This document shows, one piece after another, positions 41,626 to 52,066 of a DNA stretch of 64,000 nucleotides. The notes under the pieces were generated by a model. That model was not told the DNA's origin. It searched no databases and saw nothing but the letters and a program-made list of their open reading frames with translations. The position numbers and the translations under genes are program-made. The stretch covers positions 2,266,830 to 2,330,829 of the forward strand of contig NC_135161.1 in NCBI RefSeq assembly GCF_050948215.1. The letters run 5' to 3'. The first letter of the stretch is position 1. The number at the start of each line of letters is the position of its first letter. This DNA is from Halictus rubicundus (lineage: Eukaryota; Arthropoda; Insecta; Hymenoptera; Halictidae).

Positions 41626-42560
41626 TTATCGTCCATAGTCAATGCTAGAACTTGAACTGCGCAGATATTTGTGTTTTTGGAAATACACGAATTTAAAAAA
41701 TTTTTTATGGTAGTTGTCATACCCTTGAACACGACAGTAAAATGAATTTAATCCTATATTGCTCGAAATAATCTTCATTGTTTCGAAAAGTCTTTTTCCT
41801 GTTGTATCATGAACTACTTCAAATTTACTAAAACATTCTTTTATTTCAACATCATTATCTATTATACTGATGTAACGAAGAACAACTGACAGGTGTTTTT
41901 GGTGACTCGCGTCTGGAGTAAAATACAATAAAATTGAATAATATTTTGCTTCCTTTATTGCATCTGTAATTACTGTTTGTAGTTTATTTGCCATTGCACT
42001 TATTAACACATTTTGAATAATAATGGTGTCCCTTTATGGCTATTCCATTTAAATGATCATTTAAAACTGGATAAAAATTTCGCAATTGATTCAATTAAAC
42101 TCACAAAATTACCATTGTGTGGTGTGTATAAAGTATTGGAAGCTTCTCGGAAAGCTAAATTATGTTAGTTCAAATATAAAATAGGCGCAACTATTCTTCG
42201 AAGAAGTTCTTTCCAACGTTTACTTCCTAGTTTTAAACAAATTTCGAATTCCTTGTCACTGAGGTTGCCAATGTGGAGATTTTGCTGTGTTTCAAGTCAT
42301 TTGTTCGTAGCTTTGTAAATGTATTGAAGATCGTTCGTGCATTACGATTCGCTGAGTTAAATGAAACACCAATCACAAAACCCACTTCCCCCAAGGATAC
42401 ATGACTTGTAGAAAACAATTTGCAAGCGAAACAATATATCTTTTCTTTAGACTTAAAATAAATTAACCATCTTAGTGTAGCGCCTTTATCTTTGCATCTG
42501 TCATATCCTCTTTTTTGTAAGGTAAACGTAGCTCGTCCGACGGTAACATACGCAGGAAAA
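41626..42560 (-). pseudogene. ZMYM1-like hAT transposase relic
   Basis: Minus-strand order: an N-terminal TTF-like part with KEKIYCFACKLFSTS (about 42430-42470); then GSKRWKELLRRIVAPILYLN (42170-42235), a stop, NLAFREASNTLYTPHNGNF and SLIESIAKF; then the 127-codon frame 41626-42009 with ITDAIKEAKYYSILLYFTPD and VVLRYISI. This is the order of the DUF4371 hAT transposases annotated in animals as zinc finger MYM-type 1-like. Several stop codons and frame changes break it, and the aspartate-bearing DxTPD motif reads YFTPD here. The C-terminal dimerisation domain is not found. Confidence 0.8.
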
Positions 42561-45477
42561 AGTTGTTCAGAATTATGCTCACAACAACATATTTCTGGTC
42601 ATTGAAATCGGTGAGGGGGTCCCCTATTGCAAATAATTACCAAAAGTTGTTTTCTAAATGCATCTGTCGCACCTAGGCTTGTATCACCACTGATATAAAG
42701 CAACCAATAGAAATATAAACATTATACTGTCCTGGTCCGAAATTCTCGATAATTTTTCGTAGACTGTTGACCGGTCATCTGCTTATCCCGAAAAAAGCCC
42801 AACACTTACTCACTTTGTCAGGGAGGCGACTGCTGATTGGTCGCTCGGTAACCGAATTATATTGTATGTATATTGAACTCGTAGTACGTTTCATTCATAA
42901 GTTTGAATATAAGGATAAAGTTACATACAATTTTTCATTTAACTTCTGAGGAGTACATACAAGTATTTTGTAATTATAGATGCACCATTAGAAATAGAAG
43001 AATTATATAAATTGACAAAATTTGTTGTTTTCGTAAAGAATCCAATACACTGATATTGAATCCAATACAATAGACAACATATTAATATTAATTTTTGTAT
43101 CAAATGTTAGTCTATTTTCTTGTACACACATGTATGTATACAGTAACTATATGATGTAACTGTCTTTGACTATTCAATAAACAGTGTACAACATACTATT
43201 ATTTGTCAAAATATTGTAAAGATTTACATTGACTTCTACAAAACATGTCTGAATTCTTTTCTCAAGAAGTAGAAAGCTATTGTACCTTTAATAATTATCG
43301 TTACACGGTAAATGACAAAATATTTCAAAAACATGCATTCGCAATTTTGGTTCATAGATCTGAGATGATGGTTTTCATGAAAATAGATTAAGATAAATGA
43401 CAAAATATACGAAAAATATAAAACCTTTCTGTATGGTTGAATTAGCGATCCAAAATTAAGCGACTGTAAGAAAAGTTTTGACGAGTCCTCCAACGATCTC
43501 AGGACGGAACGTTCTCTTCCTTTCCACACTTCACTTTTCTTGCTCCACGATACACTTATTGTAGTTCCGGATATAATATGTAGTGTCGGATACACCACTT
43601 CTTTTTCAATTTTCGTTCACAAGGAAGGTTTGATCTTACAGTTACTCTACGATCATATCACTAGACATTTCTGAATTATGCAACAACTTCTTCTGAATAT
43701 TAACATTTTCATTTAGTAGAAGAAACCATTTCTGCAGCGTTGGCGTGATATTTTTACGGATCTAAAACAACATACCAACGGATGAGCAAGCGTTAACAGG
43801 TTTTTTCGATTGCTGGGAAAAGTACGAAGGAAGGATAGGAGTTTTTACAGTCGAGAAATCTAATACCGACACATATCGTCAACGGCACCGATTCAAATCA
43901 GAAACGCCGGATTGTATCCGCTTTGGCACGTTTCCAATTCCTTCGCTACCACCAATTTTTGACGTGAACGTGGGTTAGAGACGCCTTTAGGGACATCGTA
44001 TTCTTTATTACATTTTGATGATCGAGACAATGCTAAAAAGTTCAATTTTCAAAGTGTCGAATCTAAAAAAATAATTTTCGTAAAATATTACTAATATAAT
44101 GTAGTTTGTTATATTACCCATAATATTTTACCGAATATATGAATTTTCTGAATGTTTATTCGATTAAGGGGGGATGCTCTTGTAATAGGTTCAAAAGATC
44201 GAACATTTTTTTACAGAAATCGAGGGTACAACATTTCAAAAATATGTTCCCAAAGTCTAAATACTTAATTTGAATATATATACATGGAAAATTATTTCGA
44301 TAATATCTTGTTAACTATTAGATTTAGGACATGTGATGGAGATCCATATATTTTTTACGCAGAATTTGACAATCTGCCGATTTATGATACAGAAGGTAGG
44401 TTATTCCATTTAAAGAAACGAAGATGGCCTTAAAACCTCCGAAACGCCTTAACGCATATGTATAGAATTTGTTTGCAGCGCAATATTTCCCCCCTATACT
44501 ATGCAAGTTTTATGTCTAAAATGTTTTTATATTATTACAAATAACGGAAATATTCAAGGTGGTCATGGTTATTTGAACACCTTTTATGTCCTACTCCGTG
44601 CAACGTGTTCACATAGCAAGGCACATCGTTGTGTCTCTCTTTCTCCTCAAGATTAAGTGTGACCTTTTCAGATACTCGATAAGGCAGATTTTTTCGTTTA
44701 TCCGAGATATATCACGCACTGGCGATTCAAAGTTTTTATAACGTTTTTCATCTCAAGAACTATTAATTATACACGGGTCGTTCTTACTTTATTTTAATCA
44801 AGGAAACGATCGATTTCTCCGAATAAGTGATCCTTTCGTTTGAACATTACTTTTGTAAATTTCCTTTTCCAGATCATTGTAAAGGAATGCTGTAAAAAAA
44901 TTATCTACAAAAAGATAATTTTAAAACTAACGCTCACTTAAAAATTTTTTATGTACATAATGAGTCGTTTATAACCACGATACTCCTCATACTCAGTTAT
45001 TATGGCCGGTGACATCTGCTACTTCTTAAACACGAGTATTGTTAGGGCGCACAGTGCGGCCAAATGGCAAAATTTTTGACAAAAATCTAAATTTGCTAAC
45101 TACTGTTTATGTATTGGAAATTATTCACAGAAAATGAAATTTAACAACAGAATTAATAAATTTAAAAAGAAATAAAAAAATTTTATGCATAAAAATGATT
45201 GATACATGGTTCTTAATAAGAATTTCCATCCTAATACGCATTTTTCCAAAAGAAATGTATCTCGTATCGTGATAAACATGAATATTCAATTTGGCCGTAC
45301 ATTCCACACTGTGCGGCGGCGTGATCAATGTAAAGTCAATATAATGTAAAACTGCCCTGCGATGGTCAACCCCTAAGGAAACAATAGAAGAGAGGGATTA
45401 TCAGGAAAACTGTTGTATGTGTTTAGTGTAGTCCCTTCGTGTAGCTGTGTTTGCTTATCCTAATCTCTGCTCGGTAA
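42561..45477. other. Unassigned AT-rich DNA with minor repeats
   Basis: AAAAAGTTGTTCAGAATTATG followed by TCATTGAAATCGGTGAGG (42555-42615) matches 47945-48010. The segment 44540-44580 shares ATATTCAAGGTGGTCA with 20715-20735. The frame 43236-43598 (120 codons, minus) is unrecognised and hydrophobic toward its C-terminus. No gene can be supported. Confidence 0.4.
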
Positions 45478-45640
45478 CACAATGACGCACGCATATATAT
45501 GCAAAGACGTGCGTACTTTCAAAATAACAATCAACTACACAAATTGCTTTGCAATTTATATTTGCTTTATTTTCGATATCATTATTTTTACTGCCAATCC
45601 GCGACTGATTTTCGAAGTTTTAAACGAATTTTCGGAATTT
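45478..45640 (+). repeat. Interspersed repeat shared with 16544-16731, copy 2
   Basis: It starts ACACAATGACGCACGCAT and includes GCGTACTTTCAAAATAACAA and CTGCCAATCCGCGACTGATT. It has a single ACTACACAAATTGCTTTGC block where the other copy has two. Confidence 0.65.
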
Positions 45641-45863
45641 GTATACAAGGTGAACAAAAAGAAAAATAGAACAGTTTTCTGCCACCATTGTAAGTCACTG
45701 CCACTCGCATGATGTCACGTGGACTTTGATCGGTGGCAAGAAACCTTGCCCATGGTAGTTGATCAACGAGTCTGAAGACCAGTACCAAACTTCTGGGGTC
45801 TCGGGACCCCGTTCATTGAATATGGCAGAGTTCGGTGTGTGTTTGTTGTGTCCTTACGTATCG

Positions 45864-45943
45864 CAGAGTCGCCAGATCAAGACTTGTTCCCCTACTTTAA
45901 TTTCCCTTTCTACCCTGTTTCCTCTTCTCACCTGGCCATACTG
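45864..45943 (+). mobile_element. CATAGTCGCC MITE, copy F, short deletion derivative
   Basis: About 80 bp remain: a left end CAGAGTCGCCAGATCAAGAC, the CTTTAATTTCCCTTTCTACC body, and a mutated right end CACCTGGCCATACTG. The flanks ACGTATCG (45856-45863) and ATGTATCG (45944-45951) agree at seven of eight positions, supporting these boundaries and an internal deletion of over 100 bp. Confidence 0.75.
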
Positions 45944-45951
45944 ATGTATCG

Positions 45952-46540
45952 TGTCTGTGGCGGACCCCTTGGAGAAGGGTTGATCGGACCCAGGTAGGAG
46001 CGTCGTCCGCGGGCTGGGACCTTGGACGCACTTGGTCGCCAGGCCCAAGCTCTTCCCGAGCGCACACTTAGTCGCAGGAAGTCTGTTCCTACCTGGGGTG
46101 CACATTTGGCGACCAGGTTCGGGGTTTTTCCTTTGCGTGCACATTTGGTCGCCAACCCTTGACTTTCGTCAGGACACGGATGTTCGGTGCAAGGACACGA
46201 ACTTTCTCCAAGGGGCACGTACAGGAAGCAACATCCCCACTCCAGAAGTTTCCTTGTTCGAAGGAAATTCCTGGAGGCACGGGGAATAGATATAAGCGCG
46301 GATTCTGACGGATGACGGGGTCAGTAAGTTCAGTCAGTCAGTCAGTCGTTGTCAGTAGTCGTCATTTCGTCGTCAGTTGTTCGTAGTCGTCTATCCGAAG
46401 TTCTTGTTTCATTGTTATTTCGTTTTCATTGTTCTTGTTACGTTGTTGAGTTTTTGTTGTTTTATTAATAAATGGTTATTGTTGTATTGGGTGAATCCTT
46501 ACTTAACGCCCAAACTACCACACATACCAAAGTGTCAATA
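45952..46540 (+). mobile_element. Probable solo LTR of a retrotransposon
   Basis: A GC-rich 5' part with internal imperfect repeats (TTGGTCGCCAGGCCC, GTGCACATTTGGCGACCAGG, GTGCACATTTGGTCGCCAAC) leads to a TATA box (ATATAAG, 46290-46296). Thirty bases downstream is a TCAGT initiator (46321), then GTCAGTCAGTCAGTC and a T-rich part with AATAAA at 46467-46472. The order promoter, start, polyadenylation signal in under 600 bp is that of an LTR. Ends TGTCTGTGG and ACCACACA are my best guess, and no target duplication was found. No gag or pol is adjacent. A host promoter is the alternative. Confidence 0.45.
46290..46325 (+). promoter_or_regulatory. TATA box and initiator within the LTR-like unit
   Basis: ATATAAG at 46290-46296 and TCAGT at 46321-46325 are spaced as in insect core promoters. 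Both lie in the probable LTR. Confidence 0.45.
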
Positions 46541-46596
46541 TTTGCGCTTGTTCCCGCACGCAAGGGGGTTCGAGTAGAGCTGTGACTTATGAGGTG

Positions 46597-47040
46597 CCCG
46601 AGTACTCGAGTAAGCTATGAGATACTCGGGTAAACGAAAATTATCCGAGATACCCGGGTATCTCATAAGATAATCGGCCACCCGAGTACTCGGTTATCTC
46701 ATGAGATACCCGGGCACTTTTGCTCTACCCGGTTATCTTATGGGTACTCGGGTACGCGGGTATCTTATATACTCGGATACCCGGACACTTTTCCTCTACC
46801 CGGGTGTCTTATGGGTACTCGGGTACGCGTTTATCTCACATACTGGGATACCCGGGCACTCGGTTATCTCATGAGATACCCGGGCATTTTTGCTCTACCT
46901 GGGTGTCTTATGGGTACTCGGGTATATCATAAGATAGTCGGCTACCCGAGTACTCGGTTATCTCTTGAGATACCCGGGAATTTTTTCTCTACACGGGTGT
47001 CTTGTAGGTACTCGGGTACCCGTGACATACTTGGGTAAAG
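46597..47040. repeat. Minisatellite of ACTCGGGTA / ACCCGGG units
   Basis: Imperfect tandem units contain GATACCCGGGCAC, TTTTGCTCTACC, CGGGTGTCTTATGG and GTACTCGGGTAC. Landmark copies of the ATACCCGGR box lie near 46702, 46776, 46874 and 46970, so the period varies from about 75 to 98 bp. Many short sub-palindromes (CCCGAGTACTCGG) are present. Open frames through it merely read the repeat. Confidence 0.85.
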
Positions 47041-49211
47041 GTACTAGCCCTAGTTCCGAGTCGATTGGGGGTTCCGAGATGTGTCCATACAGGCATATGT
47101 AATATTTCCAAGCAAGGCTATATTACATGTCATCAGGTACTGTCGGGCACGTATGAATTTTGTCTCGAGCCGCTGTTTCCATTGGCGATCGGCATCACAT
47201 TACTTTCTAGATAAAACTGCCTGCCACAGCCGATGATGCCCGATTGCAACCACGCAAGCCCACACTGTCGGCCTTTCGTTGATCGATTGAAATTTTAGAA
47301 ATACATCCGTTCCACCCAGCTCTGTTATCATACGGGACGGATCGATACCGTGGAGTCGACATCGGTGGCATCGTTTTCATGAACATCGTCACTTGACGGA
47401 AGCAGCATTTATGCCGGTACTCCACATGACATTTCGATGTTCAATGGTGGTTGTTGGTAATAAATATCTCTGCGTTTGGACGGGTGATTTAGAGCGGTCG
47501 TAACTGTGAAATCGATGTTTGCGGTTGTTGCGGATCATGATCGGACTTTTTATGATCAAATATTAGTTCCTTCCAACAGAGCTCGATCGGAATTTTCTCA
47601 AACGTGGTTTGTGTCCGTCGGAAAGTATTCAAAAGTAAATTACAGCAAGAGTTTTTGGGTAATTATTCGGAATAGGAGGATCCTTGGCGGTGGGTGGGAC
47701 ATACCCTCTGCGGTCTTTAGCTACTTCACCAAAAATTAAAATATATAACCTAATTAAGGTTCGTATAGTCATTTCGAACGAATTTTCGTTAGGCCTGGTT
47801 TAGATTTTTGTGGCGGGAGTGCAGGAATTGTCCTAAAGGTCAAATTTGGTCACTGGGAAAAGGTGGACTTCGCTATAGTTATCCGAACAGTTTTCTGGAA
47901 ATATCTCACAAACCAAGGCCATCCGGCGGTAACACGTATGTATAAGAAAAAGTTGTTCAGAATGATGGCCGTGATAACATATTTCAAGATCATTGAAGTC
48001 GGCGAGGATCCGCCTATTTGGAATAATTACCTAGTTTCTTTTTGCGAAATATGAACTTTTATGATAAATTGATCAGCATAGTTTGAGCGGTTATAAATAG
48101 AAAACTGTATTTGTGTTATCAGATTTTGAGTGTCGTCACTTTTGAATTTAACAATCATATTGTAATACAAAAGTAATTTCTGTTTGATTTCTTTTTTCAT
48201 AAGTTACCTACCTCAGAAAAATGCATTAATATTACTAACATTTTGAAATTGATTTTTGTTTAAAAAAATTAGCATTAACAAGATCATGATCACAAAAATG
48301 CCAAAGATATGAGTGTAATGTTATGTATAGTACCTAGATCGTAGTAGTTAATTTAGTATTATGATAGGTGCAACTAACCATTTATGGTTAATAACTTATT
48401 CAGAAACAAATGTAAAAATTATCTAGTAAAATTATGTTGTACACCAACATCACATAATATCTAAAGTTAGAAATTAATACTCGGTTTCCACCCAATTCAA
48501 ACATCCCAAAATCTTCCACAAACTAATGATTTCACCCTTCACTGTTACTCGTCTACAAACTCTGTTTCATACTTAAACTCTGTCCTTGGTACATCACACC
48601 CTAACTCTGACCTTACTATATTAACCTTTACGAATCCTAAACCCCACAACTCAAGTTTAGGATCTATAGAGGGTGATGCACGTAATGGTAGCCATCTAAA
48701 ATATCGCCTTCGATTGTGATATAAAAAATATTTTTCGTGCAATTTGTGTGGTATTCCATGACAAATGCTCTAAATAGAATATTTCTTTTGTGAGGTCACC
48801 TTTTGTATTCAAGTTTTCAAGCTCACCAACGTTTTTATGCAGATGAGCGCATATTTTTCCCGTTGTATGTAACAATTAACATTAAAACGCATTCAGACAT
48901 GATAATGAGATAACCTTGAAGTGACCTACGACTACTGTAATTGAAATCGAACGACATCATAGGACTCGAAGGAGAAAATAAGTTTGTGTAGACATAAATT
49001 CGGAAACCATCGAAAGATCATTAAAATCTCTTGTTGATCGTTTCAGACTATGCATATCTATTCAGGAACATAATTCTGAGCACTTGACATAACATGGCAG
49101 TTAAAAAATTTAATGATATATACAGTGTCTACCCGGTACATGTCCAAAATACGGGTCTGGCGAGGAACATGTATCGGGTGGAAAACATTATTTTTTTATA
49201 CACTTCCGAAC
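47041..49211. other. Unassigned DNA; GC-richer part at 47130-47430
   Basis: At 47130-47430 the sequence is GC-richer and unique. A minus-strand frame (47207-47425) contains GWNGCISKISI, loosely like the glycine-cysteine core of laminin G domains, but one short motif is not enough for a call. The segment 47920-48010 is repeated, diverged, at 42530-42615. The rest is AT-rich without recognisable genes. Confidence 0.35.
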
Positions 49212-49745
49212 GTAGAAAAGGACAGCGAAGCTCGAGTGGCCTCGGTCGCCGAAGAGTGTAAACATAATACCAAAATAACAAATCTTTTTTATTTTTCATT
49301 ATTTTTTTCTAGGACTTTCACCAACACATTCGTGGCATTTTTCCAATAAAAATTACACCAAATATGATATAATTCAAATGATATTTACACTAATTTTCCG
49401 TTAATGTAATTGTAATGGGAAGTAACTTTCATCGTTCATTACACAAGTAAATACTAGAAGAACCATCAGAATTATACTATATTTGGTGTCATTTTCACTA
49501 GAAAAATGTCACGAATATGTTTGTAAAAGTCTCATAAAAAAAAATGAAAAATAAAAAATTTGTTATTAGATTAGTAGTGGTATCCTGGACTCACATCGAT
49601 ATACCCGAACCGTATTATGTTACACTCCTCGGCGATCGAGGTCTCTCAAGCTTTGCAGCACTTCACGAGGTATACACCCCGCGGCAGTGGGGATAGTTCT
49701 GGGACTTTTATCGGCTAGATGTTTGGGACATATATTGAGAAAAGA
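49212..49745. mobile_element. Foldback family B, second near-complete copy
   Basis: The left arm (AGCGAAGCTCGAGTGGCCTC, GTCGCCGAAGAGTGTAAACA, then TTTCATTATTTTTTTCTAGG and TCACCAACACATTCGTGGCA) is inverted at 49500-49690 (CACGAATATGTTTGTAAAAG, GATTAGTAGTGGTATCCTGG, CTCCTCGGCGATCGAGG). The core TGTAATTGTAATGGGAAGTA matches the copies at 4509 and 13244. Exact ends were not determined. Confidence 0.65.
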
Positions 49746-49917
49746 CTATACATCAATACTGGTCAATACTGTGGTGGTCAACACATGTTTATAAAAACAT
49801 GTTACGTTAATATTATATATTACAATAAAATAATCTTTCCTTTGGTATTCTTTCAATCAAAGTTATTGTTTCACTATTTGGATGCACTATCAAAGTTTTA
49901 TGACCAATGTATGTATA

Positions 49918-50396
49918 TTAACCCTAGCACTGTGTGTGTGTGTGTGTGTGTTCCGAAGTCCTGTTGCTATAGAAAAACAAAACTACAGTGCATAGAAAGG
50001 AAAAACCAGACTACGCATCGTGGCGTCAGTACAGCTGCAATGGCGCGAAGCGGACCCCAACGCTCCTTTCATCTCCAAAGAATAATCAATAACAAATAAT
50101 CTCAGGACTAAGAATCGAATCACAGAACTGATTGCGAAGGAACGATGCAGGATTTTCAGCAACAGTCAAGCATTCAATGCAGTTAGAAGTGAATATTCAT
50201 TCTGAAAGATAGGATTTATTTTATATTAAAATAAAAGTTAAATTTATTTATATTAAAATAAATATTAAAGATAAGGTTAAGATTTATACTAAATATAAGG
50301 TTTTAGGAGAAATGAGTAAAGAAGGGGAGCCCCCCCTCCCTCCCCCGGGACTTCACGTGACGGCTGTGACTCGAGGCGTGAGAGTGCTAGGGTTAA
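49918..50396. mobile_element. TTAA-flanked piggyBac-type MITE with CCCTAGCACT ends
   Basis: TTAA (49918-49921 and 50393-50396) flanks 10-bp perfect inverted repeats CCCTAGCACT / AGTGCTAGGG; piggyBac itself starts CCCTAG. A (TG)n run follows the left end at once. The 471-bp body has an AT-rich segment at 50210-50300 (AAATAAATATTAAAG) and a C-rich tract at 50329-50347. No transposase is visible. Confidence 0.85.
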
Positions 50397-51068
50397 CAAA
50401 AGAAAATGTATGGGTTTGTAATATTCCGCGCGTTTATATGTACCGCGAATGCGCAAAATCCAGAATCTAATAATAACGATCCATAAGCTTTGGTGTTCAC
50501 ACACTCTGAAACTACAAATTGAATAAAATTCTGAGTCGTGCGTGTCACTATTTATGATGTGTACGCGCGTATGTGTACAAGTCAGTGTATTCAATTTACA
50601 TAATTTACTATGCATTCTGCGGAATGTCTCAAGCATTCGAATATTTTGTTCGATGTCAGGATTCATATATTGCTGACATATTTACAGTTGCGAATTTGCT
50701 TTTATCTACTTCCCGTTTTATCGTTTGTTTTCCCTTTCTGAAACAGGTTTGCATCAAACCCCGTGACGCACTACGAAGTCATATTACGAACGTCGAAACT
50801 TTTTCCTTGTATCTCATTTCTGGATGAATATATTACACCAGGATGGATTTTGCAGACATTTTACAGCGGAAAGTAGACGTACAGCATATTACCCGTTTCT
50901 TCGAGTACCTTTAACAGAGATTATGCCTTTATTTGTGCTCCTATCGTGAAACTCTTATTTATTTTAAGGGAATACATATATATTGTAACATAGAATCAAT
51001 ATTATTTACTTCGAATTTGCTGGTATCTTCGGTAATTATTTACAATGGGGGATTCCTCACAGATTTCA
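50397..51068. other. Unassigned DNA
   Basis: No gene or bounded element is recognised. Frames at 50573-50827 and 50933-51217 run on partly into the tandem repeat downstream and encode nothing familiar. Confidence 0.4.
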
Positions 51069-51365
51069 ATGACTTTGAAATATGTTGTTGGGGGCACATA
51101 ATACTGAACAACCTTTTCCTATACGTGTTGCCGCCGAACGACCTTCGTTTCCAAGATATTTGCAAACAACTGTCGCTACTGCACAGAGTCCGTTTCCTAA
51201 CCTACAACACGACCTAACCTAGCGATTTGAATGACCTTGAAATATGTTGTTGTGGGTATAATTCTGAACAACTTTTTCCTATACATGTTACCGCCGGACG
51301 AGTTTCGTTTCCGAGGTATTTGCTACTGCACCGGAGTCCGTTTCCTAACCTGCAACACGACATAC
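51069..51365 (+). repeat. Tandem duplication, about 160-bp unit, two copies
   Basis: Unit 1 (51069-51211) and unit 2 (51231-51365) share TTGAAATATGTTGTTG, TCTGAACAACTTTTTCCTAT, GTTACCGCCGGACGA, GTTTCCGAGGTATTTG and AGTCCGTTTCCTAACCTGC with about 15% differences. Unit 2 lacks about 12 bases after the TATTTGC block. Related single copies (GAACAACTTTTTC on the other strand) are at about 42555 and 47945. Confidence 0.75.
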
Positions 51366-52005
51366 GTTACAATTGTGACATAATTAATAAATTTAATATA
51401 GATTTGTAAATGAAGTTCAATTTTGTTCGATTTTGAATAATTGACGTAAGTTATTCACTTTATCATGGAATTGTATTGTAATTTCAAATAGTTTTTCGTC
51501 AAAATCTTTTAAATCTATATTTGGTATATTATGGGAAGGAATCATTAAAAGTATCGATAATGAATAATAGTAAAATTATCGCTACATATCTCGCATATCG
51601 AGATAGGACGCTTGGGGTACCCGGGTACCGCGGTTGTCCAACAACAGTGAACATTTTAGTTGACTACACAAGGGTTAATAAAATTAATATTTAAGCATTC
51701 GCATCTTTTTTTCTATATGGGGTGTCCCGCGCAACGTAGACAAGCTATATTTTTAAAACGCTTAGAGATAGAAAAAAGGATATTCTATTTAAAAATCTGA
51801 ATTAATTACAGTACATGTACATATCTGGGTATGTGACATCTGTTAGATTTTTTTAGAATTTTCCTATATGACTAGTTAGGGAAAATAAGCAAGATATATC
51901 GTTAGAATTGTACACAACATGGTTTTTCTTGATGCTCTATCCACTAGAGCTGCTGAACATGCCTATTAGCGGGCAAGGGCGCCCGCCGATGCCCGTAGGC
52001 ACAGC
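51366..52005. other. Unassigned DNA with repeat fragments
   Basis: GGGGTGTCCCGCGCAACGTA at 51719 is an ACAGGGTGTCCC-type end. The segment 51869-51945 (GACTAGTTAGGGAAAATAAG, TTCTTGATGCTCTATC) is a family D fragment. No gene. Confidence 0.5.
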
Positions 52006-52066
52006 CAGTGTCGCCAAATGAGGGGAGAGAGCAGGAATTGAGGGGGAAAAGTTACCCTCTCTCTGT
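52006..52066 (-). repeat. CATAGTCGCC MITE, copy G, end fragment
   Basis: CAGTGTCGCCAAATGAGGGG, GGAATTGAGGGGGAAAAG and TTACCCTCTCTCTG match the start of copy C. Homology ends near 52066, with no second terminus or target duplication. Confidence 0.65.

Noticed and set aside
46720..47038. Frames encoding repeated YSGTR and IPG units
   Set aside because: They are translations of the minisatellite in two frames, not a repeat protein.
47207..47425. Possible laminin G-like GWNGC motif
   Set aside because: Only one short motif fits, no flanking beta-strand pattern is visible, and no neighbouring exon supports a gene.
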